Below, in pieces: positions 41,603-51,910 of a stretch of 64,000 nucleotides of DNA. The notes under the pieces were generated by a model. That model was not told the origin of the DNA. It searched no databases and was given only the letters and a program-made list of their open reading frames with translations. A program made the translations under genes and the position numbers. Source of the DNA: Gracilaria gracilis (Eukaryota; Rhodophyta; Florideophyceae; Gracilariales; Gracilariaceae); the NCBI GenBank assembly GCA_030374805.1, contig JARGSG010000214.1:248001-312000 (forward strand), given 5' to 3'. Each line of letters begins with the position of its first letter. Within the stretch, counting starts at the first letter, position 1.

Positions 41603-41825
41603 CTGCCTTCTCGCGTCTTCCTCCCCAACTGTCTTGGTGAAAGCCTTGATTAAGTGTAGTATCTGTTTTATCTAGTGTAACAGCTAGATGCGGTTCCACA
41701 TGGAACCGCTATCTTTGTTACAACTATTTTTCTCGAGGGGCTGCAATTGTCTGTAGCTTGCTGCGACTTGTATGCCACGCTTTGCCCTGGTATTGCACCA
41801 GCCTCCAGGTTTTCGCAGAGCACCT
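41603..41825 (+). ncRNA. U2: U2 spliceosomal snRNA
   Basis: U2 pairs with the intron branch point. The invariant branch-recognition block is present (AAGTGTAGTATCTGTT, 41652-41667, containing GTAGTA). A stem-loop II follows (TAACAGCTAGATGCGGTTCCA folding on TGGAACCGCTATC, about 41677-41722), then an Sm-site-like CTATTTTTC (41724-41732). The conserved stem-loop IV is near the 3' end: CCTGGTATTGCACCAGCCTC closed by CCAGG (41787-41809), which matches the well-known CCUGGUAUUGCA...CCUCCAGG. The 5' end is uncertain between about 41603 (TTCTCG, 26 bases after TATA) and about 41627. The 3' end is set by analogy, about 15 bases past stem IV. Confidence 0.85.
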
Positions 41826-42434
41826 CTCCCCCAATTGTTTTCTTCTCGTTTTTGTTTGTCTTGCGCGTTCCACAGGTGCACAGTTCGCTTCTTCTTGGAT
41901 CGCGGATTCTCCGTGCATGCGGTTAAGAGTTACACACTTCGAACAGGAAATTGCGGGCGACGGTGGGATCGTACGTGCTCATTTTGTCTTACTGTGTTGC
42001 GTTGTGTAGAATACGTAGATCCTAGCTCTTAATGTAAAGTTTACCTTAAAGAACAACCTTACTTGCCGTGAGACCTTGCTCAAGGCTCTTGTGTTCCTCG
42101 TTTTCGAAGCTGAGTGTCATATTGCGATGATTCCGAGGGGAAAGGCCTCTGGAATCTAGAGTACGACTACTGTGCGGTTCAACTAACTAACGACGACAGC
42201 CTCGTCTACGCAAGTACGACGTTAGTCCACACTTCAGCCCCTCGTTTCGCTAGCATTTTTTCGCATTTCCTTTCACGACTCTGCCTTCAATACCGCAACG
42301 AGGAAGGCACACAGTGTCCCAATGCGACCCTTTGAATATTCCGAACCTAATCGAAGAACGGCCTCGTACTCCAGTCTCCATTAATCGTGTACCGTTGGTG
42401 CCGATCTGCCTCTTTCGTCGTAACGGCATTCACC
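41826..42434. other. no gene seen
   Basis: No supported coding region between the U2 gene and the next ATG. Short frames lack any domain. Confidence 0.4.
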
Positions 42435-43013
42435 ATGTCCTCTGCGGAAGAGCTCGAAATTGTTGCCATGCTTGAGAAGCTCAGCACGCAGGTGCAGCAA
42501 GCCACCACCGATTCCTCCCCTCATTTAGACCACGTTCTCAGCGACGCAATTCACGCCACCTCGGATCTGCTCAAATCTTCACTGCCTGAAACCGTAAGTG
42601 GACCATGGCTGCAAGAACTATCCAGATTTTCTGGAGAGCCCAAACGTGACTCAAGTCTCGAGAAAGAAGAAAAGGAGCCTTCTTCCAAGGAGGATCGCCC
42701 TCACAGGAATGCTTCAAACGGTTCCATTCATGTCTTCGCCCCAAGAGACTCCAATTCCACGACAGCCGGGAAACTGAATGATGGGCCAGAACAGACAACC
42801 TGTGCTTGCGGAACCTTGCTTTCGATATCTTCCATGTCTAACGATGGTTCACAAGGAAAGCATGTGACATGCGTTCATGGATGCGGTTGTCTATTTCACT
42901 CTGCGAAATGTCGAAGAAAGTATAGTCAGGCTCATGCTCATGATTGCGCAGCATTGCAGCGAAAGAAGATTTTGAAACGCATTGGCCTCTCTGCCGATCC
43001 AGACCTGTTCTGA
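42435..43013 (+). CDS. small protein with MYND-like Cys/His C-terminus
   Basis: Predicted 192 residues from an ATG in good context (ACCATGTC). The N-terminal half is helical and acidic (ELEIVAMLEKLSTQVQQA), the middle Ser/Lys-rich and probably disordered. The C-terminus has a tight metal-ligand cluster: TCACGTLL, then TCVHGCGCLFHSAKCRRKYS and AHAHDC. The spacing and the final FHSxxCR...H...C resemble a MYND-type or treble-clef zinc finger, although the first pair is C-x-C rather than C-x2-C. MYND fingers mediate protein contacts. Function unknown. Confidence 0.6.
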   Translation: MSSAEELEIVAMLEKLSTQVQQATTDSSPHLDHVLSDAIHATSDLLKSSLPETVSGPWLQELSRFSGEPKRDSSLEKEEKEPSSKEDRPHRNASNGSIHVFAPRDSNSTTAGKLNDGPEQTTCACGTLLSISSMSNDGSQGKHVTCVHGCGCLFHSAKCRRKYSQAHAHDCAALQRKKILKRIGLSADPDLF

Positions 43014-43630
43014 TTCATTGGAAGGTGTGCTGAGATTTCGAGGTATAACATTTGAACTCCGGTGTCAGAGAGTGTTACATGCTATACATTATTGCTTATT
43101 CTCTATCCTTGTACGTAACCCTGGAATGTATTACCGTATTGGTCATGCTCGACCCACGGACATCCTCAATGAAAAGCGCCCTGAACTCGTGTCCCACACA
43201 AGGAAAAAGAATAGCGACAAACTGTTTTGGAGCAAGGAAAGATTTTGGACGTTTGTCGGTGTGATCGGAATACCTTGTATGTAAGGTGGACGTGGCAATG
43301 GCTGTAGCTCTTGATGAATTGCCCTGCTTCTGCCTTGGGCCTATCTTGATATAATTTACATCTCAATCACTCGATGGGCCACTCCTTTCGAACGAAAATG
43401 CACCTGTATGAGTTCATATTGAATATTGTGACATCATGGTGTAACTTGGTCTTTCACTTAACGGCCGAATAGCGCCACTCTCTGAAGGACAGCCCCGAAG
43501 ATGAACAGAGGACAAGGGCCACTTGGTCTATGTACTGCCTCTAAGACTTTCGAAGCTACGAGTGAACAACACCAACATAATCTTCAATGCATCCCTCTAC
43601 GAAGTTTCTCTTCTCTTCAGCTACCGCATT
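43014..43630. other. no gene seen
   Basis: AT-rich spacer. Frames on both strands are short and featureless. An open frame runs into the subtilase from 43523, but without an ATG until 43631. Confidence 0.4.
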
Positions 43631-45265
43631 ATGCGGATTCTGCCTTTACTGTTCGCGGCTCTAATTGGAGTCGCCCTGGCTGTATCGAAAGGATATGTCC
43701 GAAAGCGTTTTATAGTCTCGCTGAAACCTCAAAATGAATGTGACCATACTTGTGTTGAGGCCGTGAAGAAGAGTATCGTTCGCTTAACTTATGAAGGAAA
43801 ATCGGCTCAGTGTGAGATCCTTCGACACAATGTGCACTTGGGCATGATCGCCGTGCGCTGCGATTGCGTTCGCAGTGATACTACGGCAATGCTCATCAAC
43901 GACAAGCTGCAGCAAATTGACGGTGTTCTATACTCATCTCAAGATGTGATTCTCACTACAGCTCCAACTGATTCCAACGCACAAGAGGCAAACAGGGATG
44001 GTCCTGATACCCCCATGTTTATTCCAGCTTCGAGAGAGATCGTTCCCGAGGGTTTCTCACCGTACAACTGGGGGTTGGACCGGATTGATCAAGAAGAGGT
44101 AAACCTGGACAAGCTCCCCACCGATTACTCATGCTACCCAAAGAGGGGGCAAGGAGTTCGTGTATTCGTCATTGATACTGGCTGCCGTGTAGATCATAAC
44201 GAGTTCGCCAGTCTTGATATCACGACAGAGAAAGCACCCGGAAGCAGATTTGCTAATGGAGACGATGACAATGGTCATGGGACCCATATCGCAGCAGTAA
44301 TCGGCGGAGCGAATGTTGGTATTGCTAGAGACGCTTCTGTCACTTGCATTAAAGCGTTCGACAAGCTTGGTAATGGAATTGCAACGGACACAATCGCAGC
44401 AGTAGAGTACATCATTGAAGAGAAGGCTAAGAATAATTCCGTGCCATTCATTGTGAATTTGAGTTACTCTGCTCTAACTGGCTTCACGGCCACACCTCTC
44501 GATGAGATTGTGTACTCATCTTCGGCCCGCGGAATCGTTTTCGTTGTTTCTGCTGGCAATTCTGCCGTGAACTCTTGCTTCTTCAGTCCCTCGAAAGCAA
44601 AACAAGCGTTTACTGTCACAGCCGGTACGAAGCACGACACACTAGAAATGGACAGCAACATCGGTCCGTGCGTTGAGTTTATCGCTCCTGGGCATGAGAT
44701 TGTGAGCGCTGGTATCAATTCCCAAGCGGATTACGAATCGATGAACGGGACATCTATGGCAACTCCTCACGTTGCAGGGCTTTCCGCTCTTGTGCTTGCT
44801 GAAAACATGGATCTGCAAGCCTCTCCGGACATTGTGCGTGACTCTCTGTACAATTTGCTTCTCACTAGAACCTCGGATGTGGGGACCTTCCTCATGCCGC
44901 TCATGAGTGTTGGCTGCAGCGCATCGCAGAGCGAAATAAATACTCCTCGCTTGAATGGTCATGGAAAGCGCAACGTGGAAATTGTGGTCGAGTCATTCGA
45001 TTCCTCGCCAAAAGCGACTTTCGAGCCGCTTGAAACGTTGGAACCATTGCTCGAGGAGAGAGAAGATGAGGAAAATCTAACCCCTTCAATGGAACCCGAA
45101 GAAGAAGGAGTTCCAGCTGCGCCAGTTACGTTTGTGACATCGTCATCCCAAGCCGAGTGGAAAGAAGGGAGCACCGTTACACCAGTACCGGAAGAAGGCA
45201 ACCGGGATGGTAATGAGCCAGATATCATGGTGCAATTGGTGGAATGGATCCAAAACAACAGTTAG
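43631..45265 (+). CDS. secreted subtilisin-like serine protease
   Basis: Predicted 544 residues. The start at 43631 gives a signal peptide (MRILPLLFAALIGVALA). An inhibitor-I9-like propeptide follows (about 24-110, KRFIVSLKPQ...; ILTTAP). The catalytic domain of proteinase K/PCSK9 type has Asp182 (VIDTGCRVDH), His216 (NGHGTHIAAVIGG), oxyanion Asn310 (VVSAGNSA) and Ser375 (NGTSMATPHVAGL). All four are intact, so it should be active after propeptide removal. An acidic Glu/Pro/Thr-rich tail of about 75 residues ends the protein. Likely vacuolar or extracellular. An open frame upstream of the ATG gives no better start. Confidence 0.88.
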   Translation: MRILPLLFAALIGVALAVSKGYVRKRFIVSLKPQNECDHTCVEAVKKSIVRLTYEGKSAQCEILRHNVHLGMIAVRCDCVRSDTTAMLINDKLQQIDGVLYSSQDVILTTAPTDSNAQEANRDGPDTPMFIPASREIVPEGFSPYNWGLDRIDQEEVNLDKLPTDYSCYPKRGQGVRVFVIDTGCRVDHNEFASLDITTEKAPGSRFANGDDDNGHGTHIAAVIGGANVGIARDASVTCIKAFDKLGNGIATDTIAAVEYIIEEKAKNNSVPFIVNLSYSALTGFTATPLDEIVYSSSARGIVFVVSAGNSAVNSCFFSPSKAKQAFTVTAGTKHDTLEMDSNIGPCVEFIAPGHEIVSAGINSQADYESMNGTSMATPHVAGLSALVLAENMDLQASPDIVRDSLYNLLLTRTSDVGTFLMPLMSVGCSASQSEINTPRLNGHGKRNVEIVVESFDSSPKATFEPLETLEPLLEEREDEENLTPSMEPEEEGVPAAPVTFVTSSSQAEWKEGSTVTPVPEEGNRDGNEPDIMVQLVEWIQNNS

Positions 45266-46669
45266 AAGTTCGAAAGACAGCGCTTTGAGGTATTCCGGTA
45301 ACGAGCGCCACAGAAGGATTGCGAAATGCACAGATGATGGAGCACTATGTGCTGGACGTTTGGCAGTATGAATGCTGCCCGTCCTACATAGGAGTTCGCG
45401 ATATGATGCAATGAACTTAGTAAAGATCTCAAGACGATTTGTAAATACCTTCATGCTCTGGGTTTGCGTTGTCCCGAAAGTCCGGCTGCAAGTGGTTTTC
45501 GCGGTGATGTAGGATTTCAACGGTTGATGCGATAGAGTTCTTTGCACCTGGTGCTGTAATCTAAAGCTGTGCTATGGTGTTTCACACTGAGAGATGTAGT
45601 TCTATGTTCATATCTTCTCCTCATTCTTTCGACCGACTTCAGGCCCATGATTCTAGCAAGGACGTTAGCGATGGGCTTTGGTAGAGGTTCTCTCTGGAGG
45701 GGGACGAATAAGAATCGACTGGAATGACTCGTCAGCTACCATTCGCAACCAGGCCAAAGGATGCGATTGAGTACAAATGGCAAGTCTTACCGCAGAAATG
45801 AGGCCAGGCTTGGTGGGGAAAAGCTTCAGAGAGGGTTGTCTTAATCCTGTACAAGGAAAGCATAACAAATTTTGCATCTACAGACTTCGAAAGCTACTCA
45901 TGTGAGTAAAAAAAAACTTAAAAAGAGGGAGAGAAGCAATGAAGAATGACTTAGAGTTGGGCCGCGTCTTTGTGCATAAGATATATATGGTACATCACGT
46001 GGTGAGGGAGATTGTGGAGCTGTCCACCACAATGGTGGTGACAATTTGCGGCGGTAAGATTCTGCTGGCCTGCTACATGTGATCCATAAACTTTACAACA
46101 CCTTTTCGTTTCGCGAATGCAGAGATGATGAACCTGATTGTACTTGTAAGGGTACAACAGCCTTAACAATGTTTTTGAAGAGGATGATCGGACCAAAACG
46201 ACCGAAGGTGATAATCAACCTTCTCCACGTAGTCGGTGATCATCTGACGACTGACTAGTTTCTCCTGCTGAAGATCATCTTGCGCAGAACAGGGTTGGTA
46301 GTGAACGCTACCTTGGGCACGGAATCCATGGCAGATGCAGGACTTGATCGTTTACGTGCACATGCTCTATGGGTTATATTAAACATTAAAATTTGTGGCT
46401 TGAGGGCTCAATGAGGGGTATCGGTAATACGATTTGGCGCCAAAACCAGCTCGCGTCTGTTGGTAAATGCAAACACGCCCGGGGGGGCTGTAGGAACGTT
46501 ACCGGCTGGTAAGAGGGCTAACACTTACCTACCCTTGAGTTTCATTGCTACGCCTTGGAGTGTGATGGGAGCCGAGTGCGCATAGTGCCATGTTCAACTC
46601 GTTGACTTCTCAGAATCTTTAAACACTGCTTCGCACAACTTCTCAGCCATCTGATCGTTCACGTTTGCC
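45266..46669. other. no gene seen; POLD1 upstream region
   Basis: 1.4 kb without a supported gene. Minus-strand frames (45665-45877, 45951-46196) have no domain. Contains a CCACCACAATGGTGGTG hairpin (46023-46039) and the E2F-type site at 46433. Confidence 0.4.
46433..46444. promoter_or_regulatory. E2F/DP binding site upstream of POLD1
   Basis: TTTGGCGCCAAA is the perfect palindromic E2F consensus and lies 225 bases before the POLD1 start. DNA replication genes are classic E2F targets in plants, algae and animals, so S-phase control is likely. Confidence 0.65.
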
Positions 46670-49600
46670 ATGGAGCGAACTTCACCCACCTCCGCCGTCA
46701 AAGTTCGGAATGAATGGCAGCGACCACCACTCCCAAAGCTCAACTCCGATACAGATCCTTTGGTGGTAATGCAAGTTGATGTATCAGACGACTATGCCAT
46801 TGGGAGAAATGGTTCTGCAATCCTGCGTCTATTCGGCATCACTCAGCAAGGACACAGCGTCCTTGTACGAGTGCATCACTTTTATCATTACTTCTATGCT
46901 CCAGTACTTAGTGACCTTGATGCATTCTGTCTGCAGAAAGCCCTGAATGAATCTTTGAAGAGAAGGCATGAAGGTTTGAATCAGGAGATTGTTACTGAAG
47001 TGGAGATTGTCACAAAACGCAACATCATGTACTTTGTTCCAGGCGACCCGGAGATGCGCTTCTTCAAAATCACTGTGCTTCATCCTCGTTACATAAAGGA
47101 AACCGCTTCAATCTTACAATCCGGAGGTCTCAGAGTTGAATCGAAGCAGGGTTCTAAACCACTGCCAGAGTTACTCACGTTTGAGTCAACCTTGGACTAT
47201 GCACTACGCTTTATGATAGAAGCGGATCTGGTGGGCTGCTCGTGGCTTACCGTACCGCCGAAGAGGTATAAAGTAATTCCACCAAAGGACTGCGAGTCGC
47301 GTCTCCAGATTGAGATTGACGTTCATACTGAACATATTCAAGCTCACAAGCCAGAGGGAGTATGGCTCGCCACAGCGCCTCTGCGTCGTCTGTCTTTCGA
47401 TATTGAATGTGCTGGTCGCAAGGGAATTTTCCCTGAACCTGAGCACGATAGTGTCATTCAGATTGCCAACTACGTATGGGATCACGGTCAACCTAAACCA
47501 ATAGCTCAGGTCGTGTTCACGCTGAAGAGCTGCGCGGCGATTGTTGGAGCTGATGTACTCTCGTATGATAGCGAACGGTCGATGTTGTCTGCTTGGAGGG
47601 AGTTTGTATGTGGAACAGACCCAGATATCCTTACAGGTTACAATATTGTCAACTTCGATCTTCCGTACCTCTTGGACCGCGCCAAGGAACTAAAGGTCCA
47701 TGACTTTCCTTACTTAGGACGCCTCCGACAGGCGAGAACTACCATGAGAAAAACCAGAATGAGCTCTTCCGCATTTGGGACTCACGAATCGAGGTCGTTC
47801 ACGTTGCATGGACGTGCTCTCTTTGACATGCTTCAACTAATTACTAGGGAGTACAGGTTGAGATCTTACTCTCTGAACTCGGTATCCGCCGAGTTCCTCG
47901 GACAACAAAAGGAAGATGTTCATTACAGCATCATATCTGATCTGCAAAATGGAGACGAACAGACTCGACGAAGATTGGCGGTATATTGTCTCAAAGATGC
48001 CTTGCTCCCGATAAAGCTAATGGACAAGCTATTGGCTCTAACAAACTACATGGAGATGGCACGTGTGACAGGCATTCCCTTGGGCTGGCTCGTTTCTCGC
48101 GGCCATATGATCAAGGTTGTAAGCCTGTTACATCGGAAAAGCCATGCTGTGAATCTTCTTATACCTGACCTTAAAAGGCAGATGGGAGAGGCTGGCTCTG
48201 GCGATGGTCCACAGTTTGAAGGAGCGACTGTTATTGAGCCACAAAAGGGTTATTATCGGGATCCCATTGCTACTCTTGATTTCGCATCCCTATATCCTTC
48301 CATTATTATGGCTCACAATCTGTGTTACAGTACATTGATCCGTCCTCAGCACCTGAACCATGTAAATCCAGAAGACTATACGACAAGTCCAAGCGGTTCT
48401 CATTTTGTGAAGAAGACGGTCAAGAAAGGAATCCTTACAAAAATATTGGAAGAGCTTCTTGCGGCGAGAAAGAAGGCCAAAAAAGATCTGAAGGAGGCCG
48501 AAGACCCCTTCCTGAAGTCTGTTTTGAATGGGCGTCAACTGGCCCTTAAGATCTCGGCGAATGCTGTCTACGGTTTTACAGGTGCTTCTGTTGGAAAGCT
48601 TCCTTGTATGGATATCTCCGCTTCAACTACGGCGTATGGACGTCAGATGATTGAAAGCACGAAAGCAGAAGTCGAAAAACGGTACAAGGAAGCCACGGTG
48701 ATATACGGAGATACCGATTCCGTGATGATTAAGTTCGGGGATTCTAAATCTCTTGAAGAAAGTATGCGATTGGGAGAAGAAGCCGCGCAAGCCATATCCC
48801 AAGTTTTCCCGAACCCAGTCAAACTGGAATTTGAGAAATGCTATTATCCGTACCTGCTTATAAGCAAGAAGCGGTATGCCGGTTTGCTGTGGACAAACAC
48901 GAAGACCTTCGACAAAATGGACTGCAAGGGAGTGGAGTCGGTTCGTCGGGACAATTGTCGACTTGTTGCTGAGGTTATCTCCACGTCTCTTGAACTTTTG
49001 CTGAAGAAACAAGATCTGCAGAAAGCTATTGATATGGTTAAGCAAACTATTGCCAATCTTCTCCAAAACAAAGTTGATATCTCACTGCTGGTGGTCTCAA
49101 AGGCACTGACTAAGACTGACTATGAAGCTAAACAGGCCCACGTGACATTAGCGGAGAAGATGAGAAAACGAGATCCTGGCACAGCTCCGTCTCTAGGAGA
49201 TCGCGTGCCATACGTTATTACGCATGGATCTAAGAACGAACCTGCATATTCTAGAGCCGAAGATCCGCTCTATGTTCTGGAGAATAATGTACCCATCGAT
49301 AACAGGTACTACTTGGAGAACATGCTCAGGAAGCCACTGGAGCGAATATTTGAGCCTGTAATGGGAAGCAAGGTTTCTTCTTTGTTTTCTGGCGAACATA
49401 CGAGAACAGTCTCGGTGGCGACTTCTAAGAAAGGGGCTTTGATGAAGTTCGCGAAAGTGCGGTTAAGTTGTTTGGGATGTAGGTCTCCCATAAATGAAGG
49501 GGCCATATGTAAGTATTGCGTGCCAAAAGAAGCCGATATATACCTGAAGCATCTGAAGGGCAAGGTTGAATTGGAAAAGGTGTACAATTCGTTATGGACC

Positions 49601-49744
49601 GAGTGTCAACGTTGCATGGGTGAAATATGCCACGACGTGTTGTGCAGCAACGGGGATTGCCCGATATTTTATCGAAGACGAAAGGCGCAAAAGGACTTGG
49701 ACTCCGCATCGGAAAGGCTCGATCGATTTGAACTTGAATGGTAG
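46670..49744 (+). CDS. POLD1: DNA polymerase delta catalytic subunit
   Basis: Lagging-strand replicative polymerase with proofreading. Predicted 1024 residues, uninterrupted. Exonuclease motifs: LSFDIECAG (about residue 242) and TGYNIVNFDLPYLLDRA (about 322). Polymerase motifs: DFASLYPSIIMAHN (about 536), KISANAVYGFTGA (about 625) and YGDTDSVM (about 678). The C-terminus has both cysteine clusters: CysA (CLGCRSPINEGAICKYC) for PCNA contact, and CysB (CQRCMGEICHDVLCSNGDC), which binds the iron-sulphur cluster and the B subunit. Nothing essential is missing. The N-terminus is short compared with animal enzymes. The upstream E2F-type site suggests S-phase expression. Confidence 0.95.
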   Translation: MERTSPTSAVKVRNEWQRPPLPKLNSDTDPLVVMQVDVSDDYAIGRNGSAILRLFGITQQGHSVLVRVHHFYHYFYAPVLSDLDAFCLQKALNESLKRRHEGLNQEIVTEVEIVTKRNIMYFVPGDPEMRFFKITVLHPRYIKETASILQSGGLRVESKQGSKPLPELLTFESTLDYALRFMIEADLVGCSWLTVPPKRYKVIPPKDCESRLQIEIDVHTEHIQAHKPEGVWLATAPLRRLSFDIECAGRKGIFPEPEHDSVIQIANYVWDHGQPKPIAQVVFTLKSCAAIVGADVLSYDSERSMLSAWREFVCGTDPDILTGYNIVNFDLPYLLDRAKELKVHDFPYLGRLRQARTTMRKTRMSSSAFGTHESRSFTLHGRALFDMLQLITREYRLRSYSLNSVSAEFLGQQKEDVHYSIISDLQNGDEQTRRRLAVYCLKDALLPIKLMDKLLALTNYMEMARVTGIPLGWLVSRGHMIKVVSLLHRKSHAVNLLIPDLKRQMGEAGSGDGPQFEGATVIEPQKGYYRDPIATLDFASLYPSIIMAHNLCYSTLIRPQHLNHVNPEDYTTSPSGSHFVKKTVKKGILTKILEELLAARKKAKKDLKEAEDPFLKSVLNGRQLALKISANAVYGFTGASVGKLPCMDISASTTAYGRQMIESTKAEVEKRYKEATVIYGDTDSVMIKFGDSKSLEESMRLGEEAAQAISQVFPNPVKLEFEKCYYPYLLISKKRYAGLLWTNTKTFDKMDCKGVESVRRDNCRLVAEVISTSLELLLKKQDLQKAIDMVKQTIANLLQNKVDISLLVVSKALTKTDYEAKQAHVTLAEKMRKRDPGTAPSLGDRVPYVITHGSKNEPAYSRAEDPLYVLENNVPIDNRYYLENMLRKPLERIFEPVMGSKVSSLFSGEHTRTVSVATSKKGALMKFAKVRLSCLGCRSPINEGAICKYCVPKEADIYLKHLKGKVELEKVYNSLWTECQRCMGEICHDVLCSNGDCPIFYRRRKAQKDLDSASERLDRFELEW

Positions 49745-49999
49745 GTATTTACAAATCGTCCAAAGTTGAGTGTAGTTACCAAACCGAACCGGAACAGCTT
49801 ACTCTTTTATGCTTGAACCCGGGTTCTGCCTTTTTTGCAAGAGAATGATGTGATCCCTGGCGTTTCAAAAGTTGGAACCATTTGTTTACAACCCCTGACG
49901 GTATGCAATGCCCTGTACGTCCGGAACCATTTTACAGAGCTTGCCGAGGACTTCCACAGTTGAAACTCAAAAAAAGCAGAAGACCCGCCAGAATACTCT

Positions 50000-51571
50000 T
50001 CACGAAAACGTTTTAGTTTGATACTCTACAAACCCTCTGAGTTGTGAATATGCTTCATCGAGGTCGTCGTTGATAATTGTCAAATCAAAAATGTTAGTTG
50101 TAGCTGCATAAGACATCTCTCTCATCGCCGTGTTAAGACGTGTCCTCAGCGTTTGGGCGGTTTCTGTCCCCCGGTTCTTCAACCTCTCTTCTAGAGCATT
50201 CATATCAGGTGGTGCTACCCACACAAAGATAGGCTGCCATGAGAGGTCTACTTTGCTGCGCAGAGCTTCAACTCCCTGAATATCCAAATCGAGAACACAA
50301 AATGTCCCCTTCTCCAAAACGGCATTTACAGATTCATATGATGTGCCGTAGTACTGCCCGTGAACATGAGCATATTCCACAAACTGATCTGAGTTTATCA
50401 TGTCTTCAAATTTCTCATGAGTGACGAACATGTAATCCCGGCCATCACGCTCGTTGGGACGTGGTTCACGAGTGGTATGAGATACGCTATACTGAAAGAG
50501 TTGCGGGAATTCCTCCATGAGCTTGTGTATCAACGTCGATTTTCCAACACCAGAAGGTCCAGCAAAAACGAAAACTGGTTTCGACATGGACGCCTCAGCC
50601 AGCGAATCATCGCCACCATCTTGCTGCATTTTCTTTATCTGACGAGCGGCAAGTGCGGCCACGGTGCCCACCATACCCGTCTTTCCAATTTCAATGCGCG
50701 AAAGTCCGTCAACAAACTCATTGAAGGTGCGCGCAAGGAATGGAATCTTATACGTAAGCAAGCCTAAGACGACGGCAAGCGCTTGCTGTTGATTGACAAT
50801 GCCCAACATCTCCGATGGCGACCTTGCCCCATTTGAAATAGCAAGTAGTGCAAATGGGAGCGGTGGCAAAGCAAATCGAAACGAAAGAAAGCGTGAGAAG
50901 AATGTCGGCACACCAAGGTAATCCACACTGGCCTGCAGCATGACAAGATACGCCAGGGAAGTCGCTGCGCCATATGCATAGGCTGCAGCCAAGTTCTTTC
51001 CGAACAAAACAGCTGAGACTGCAGTTCCCACGGCTCCAATGGCTAAGGTAGTGTTTAGAAGACTGGTCTTCAGTTTCTGATATTCGATGGCAGCACGTTC
51101 ACGAGCTTCGTTATCCATTGGCTTGACGTAAGCATATCCATCAGGGACATTGGGAATACGATATGCATCCTGTTCTGCGACATATACAGCATCACGAGCA
51201 ACGCGAAGTTGTGCTACGTCGAACCATTTCAGCTTCCTGGTGCGAGCAGATTGTATTGCAAAAAGGTCACTGCTCAGTCGACGCATTTCTTGAACGTCAA
51301 CGATCACGCGTTGTGGGGCGTCACGCACGCTGTCTACCACACCTGCATTCTGTTCTCCGGCCCATTTTCCGGCGTAAAGAACGACGTCCCCTGGTTGGGG
51401 TACCACGAATCCACGAGAATCCAAGCGTTCATTCGTGGAGGACGCCTGTACGGGAAGGCGAGTCAGACGTAACGCGTTCGTGCGTTTCGATGTTGCTGTC
51501 TTAATATAGGATGTTCGCGCCGGTAGCAGTGGAAGACTAGCTTGAAACGCCATGCTTAGCACAGACGCCAC
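50000..51571 (-). CDS. guanylate kinase fused to a plastid membrane domain
   Basis: Predicted 523 residues. A transit-like N-terminus (about 1-48) is followed by VVPQPGDVVLYAGKWAGEQNAGVVDS and an unrecognised region. Four hydrophobic segments follow (about 173-190, 196-214, 232-246, 263-282). The stretch AAAYAYGAATSLAYLVMLQASVDYLG recalls the CGL160/ATP-synthase-protein-I membrane family. From residue 331 a complete guanylate kinase follows: P-loop FAGPSGVGKST (337-347), VSHTTREPRPNERDGRDYMF for GMP binding, and DLDIQGVEALR. It would make GDP from GMP, tethered to a plastid membrane. The fusion is seen directly in one uninterrupted frame. The identity of the membrane part is a guess. Confidence 0.85.
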   Translation of the reverse strand: MASVLSMAFQASLPLLPARTSYIKTATSKRTNALRLTRLPVQASSTNERLDSRGFVVPQPGDVVLYAGKWAGEQNAGVVDSVRDAPQRVIVDVQEMRRLSSDLFAIQSARTRKLKWFDVAQLRVARDAVYVAEQDAYRIPNVPDGYAYVKPMDNEARERAAIEYQKLKTSLLNTTLAIGAVGTAVSAVLFGKNLAAAYAYGAATSLAYLVMLQASVDYLGVPTFFSRFLSFRFALPPLPFALLAISNGARSPSEMLGIVNQQQALAVVLGLLTYKIPFLARTFNEFVDGLSRIEIGKTGMVGTVAALAARQIKKMQQDGGDDSLAEASMSKPVFVFAGPSGVGKSTLIHKLMEEFPQLFQYSVSHTTREPRPNERDGRDYMFVTHEKFEDMINSDQFVEYAHVHGQYYGTSYESVNAVLEKGTFCVLDLDIQGVEALRSKVDLSWQPIFVWVAPPDMNALEERLKNRGTETAQTLRTRLNTAMREMSYAATTNIFDLTIINDDLDEAYSQLRGFVEYQTKTFS

Positions 51572-51910
51572 TGACTCTTAACACCGACTGCAATCCAAGC
51601 CAGCTGTTCGCGGAGGATAAGAGGGATATCTCTAGCTATTGAAGACTGGCGAGGAGCAAAGCAGAGGACAAAACAAGAATCTCCTACGTCATCTCGGGGA
51701 CCTTGTGCTCAGCAGCATTTTCACACAACTGTGTAACGTGTATTACATTTCATACCTCTATGCTCCATAGTTTGCACCGGTGCCACCTCTGAACAGAAGC
51801 CTTGTGCTGAACATGTCTGTTCTACGACAGAGGAAGGTGTCACATGCGCGCATTGTAAAACGCTACCGTTAGTTCCAGGAACTTGGCATAGCTGTGGCTT
51901 CCTCTTCAAC
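51572..51910. promoter_or_regulatory. short divergent promoter region
   Basis: 339 bases separate the starts of the guanylate kinase fusion (minus) and the VMA22-like gene (plus), so they must share a bidirectional promoter. No clear TATA box or known motif seen. Confidence 0.4.

Noticed and set aside
45665..46196. Two minus-strand frames between the subtilase and POLD1
   Set aside because: 70 and 81 codons, no domain, and no promoter or splice evidence.
46150..46260. Possible C/D-box snoRNA (GTGATAA, GTGATCA, CTGA motifs)
   Set aside because: Box spacing and terminal stem are not convincing, and such short motifs arise by chance.
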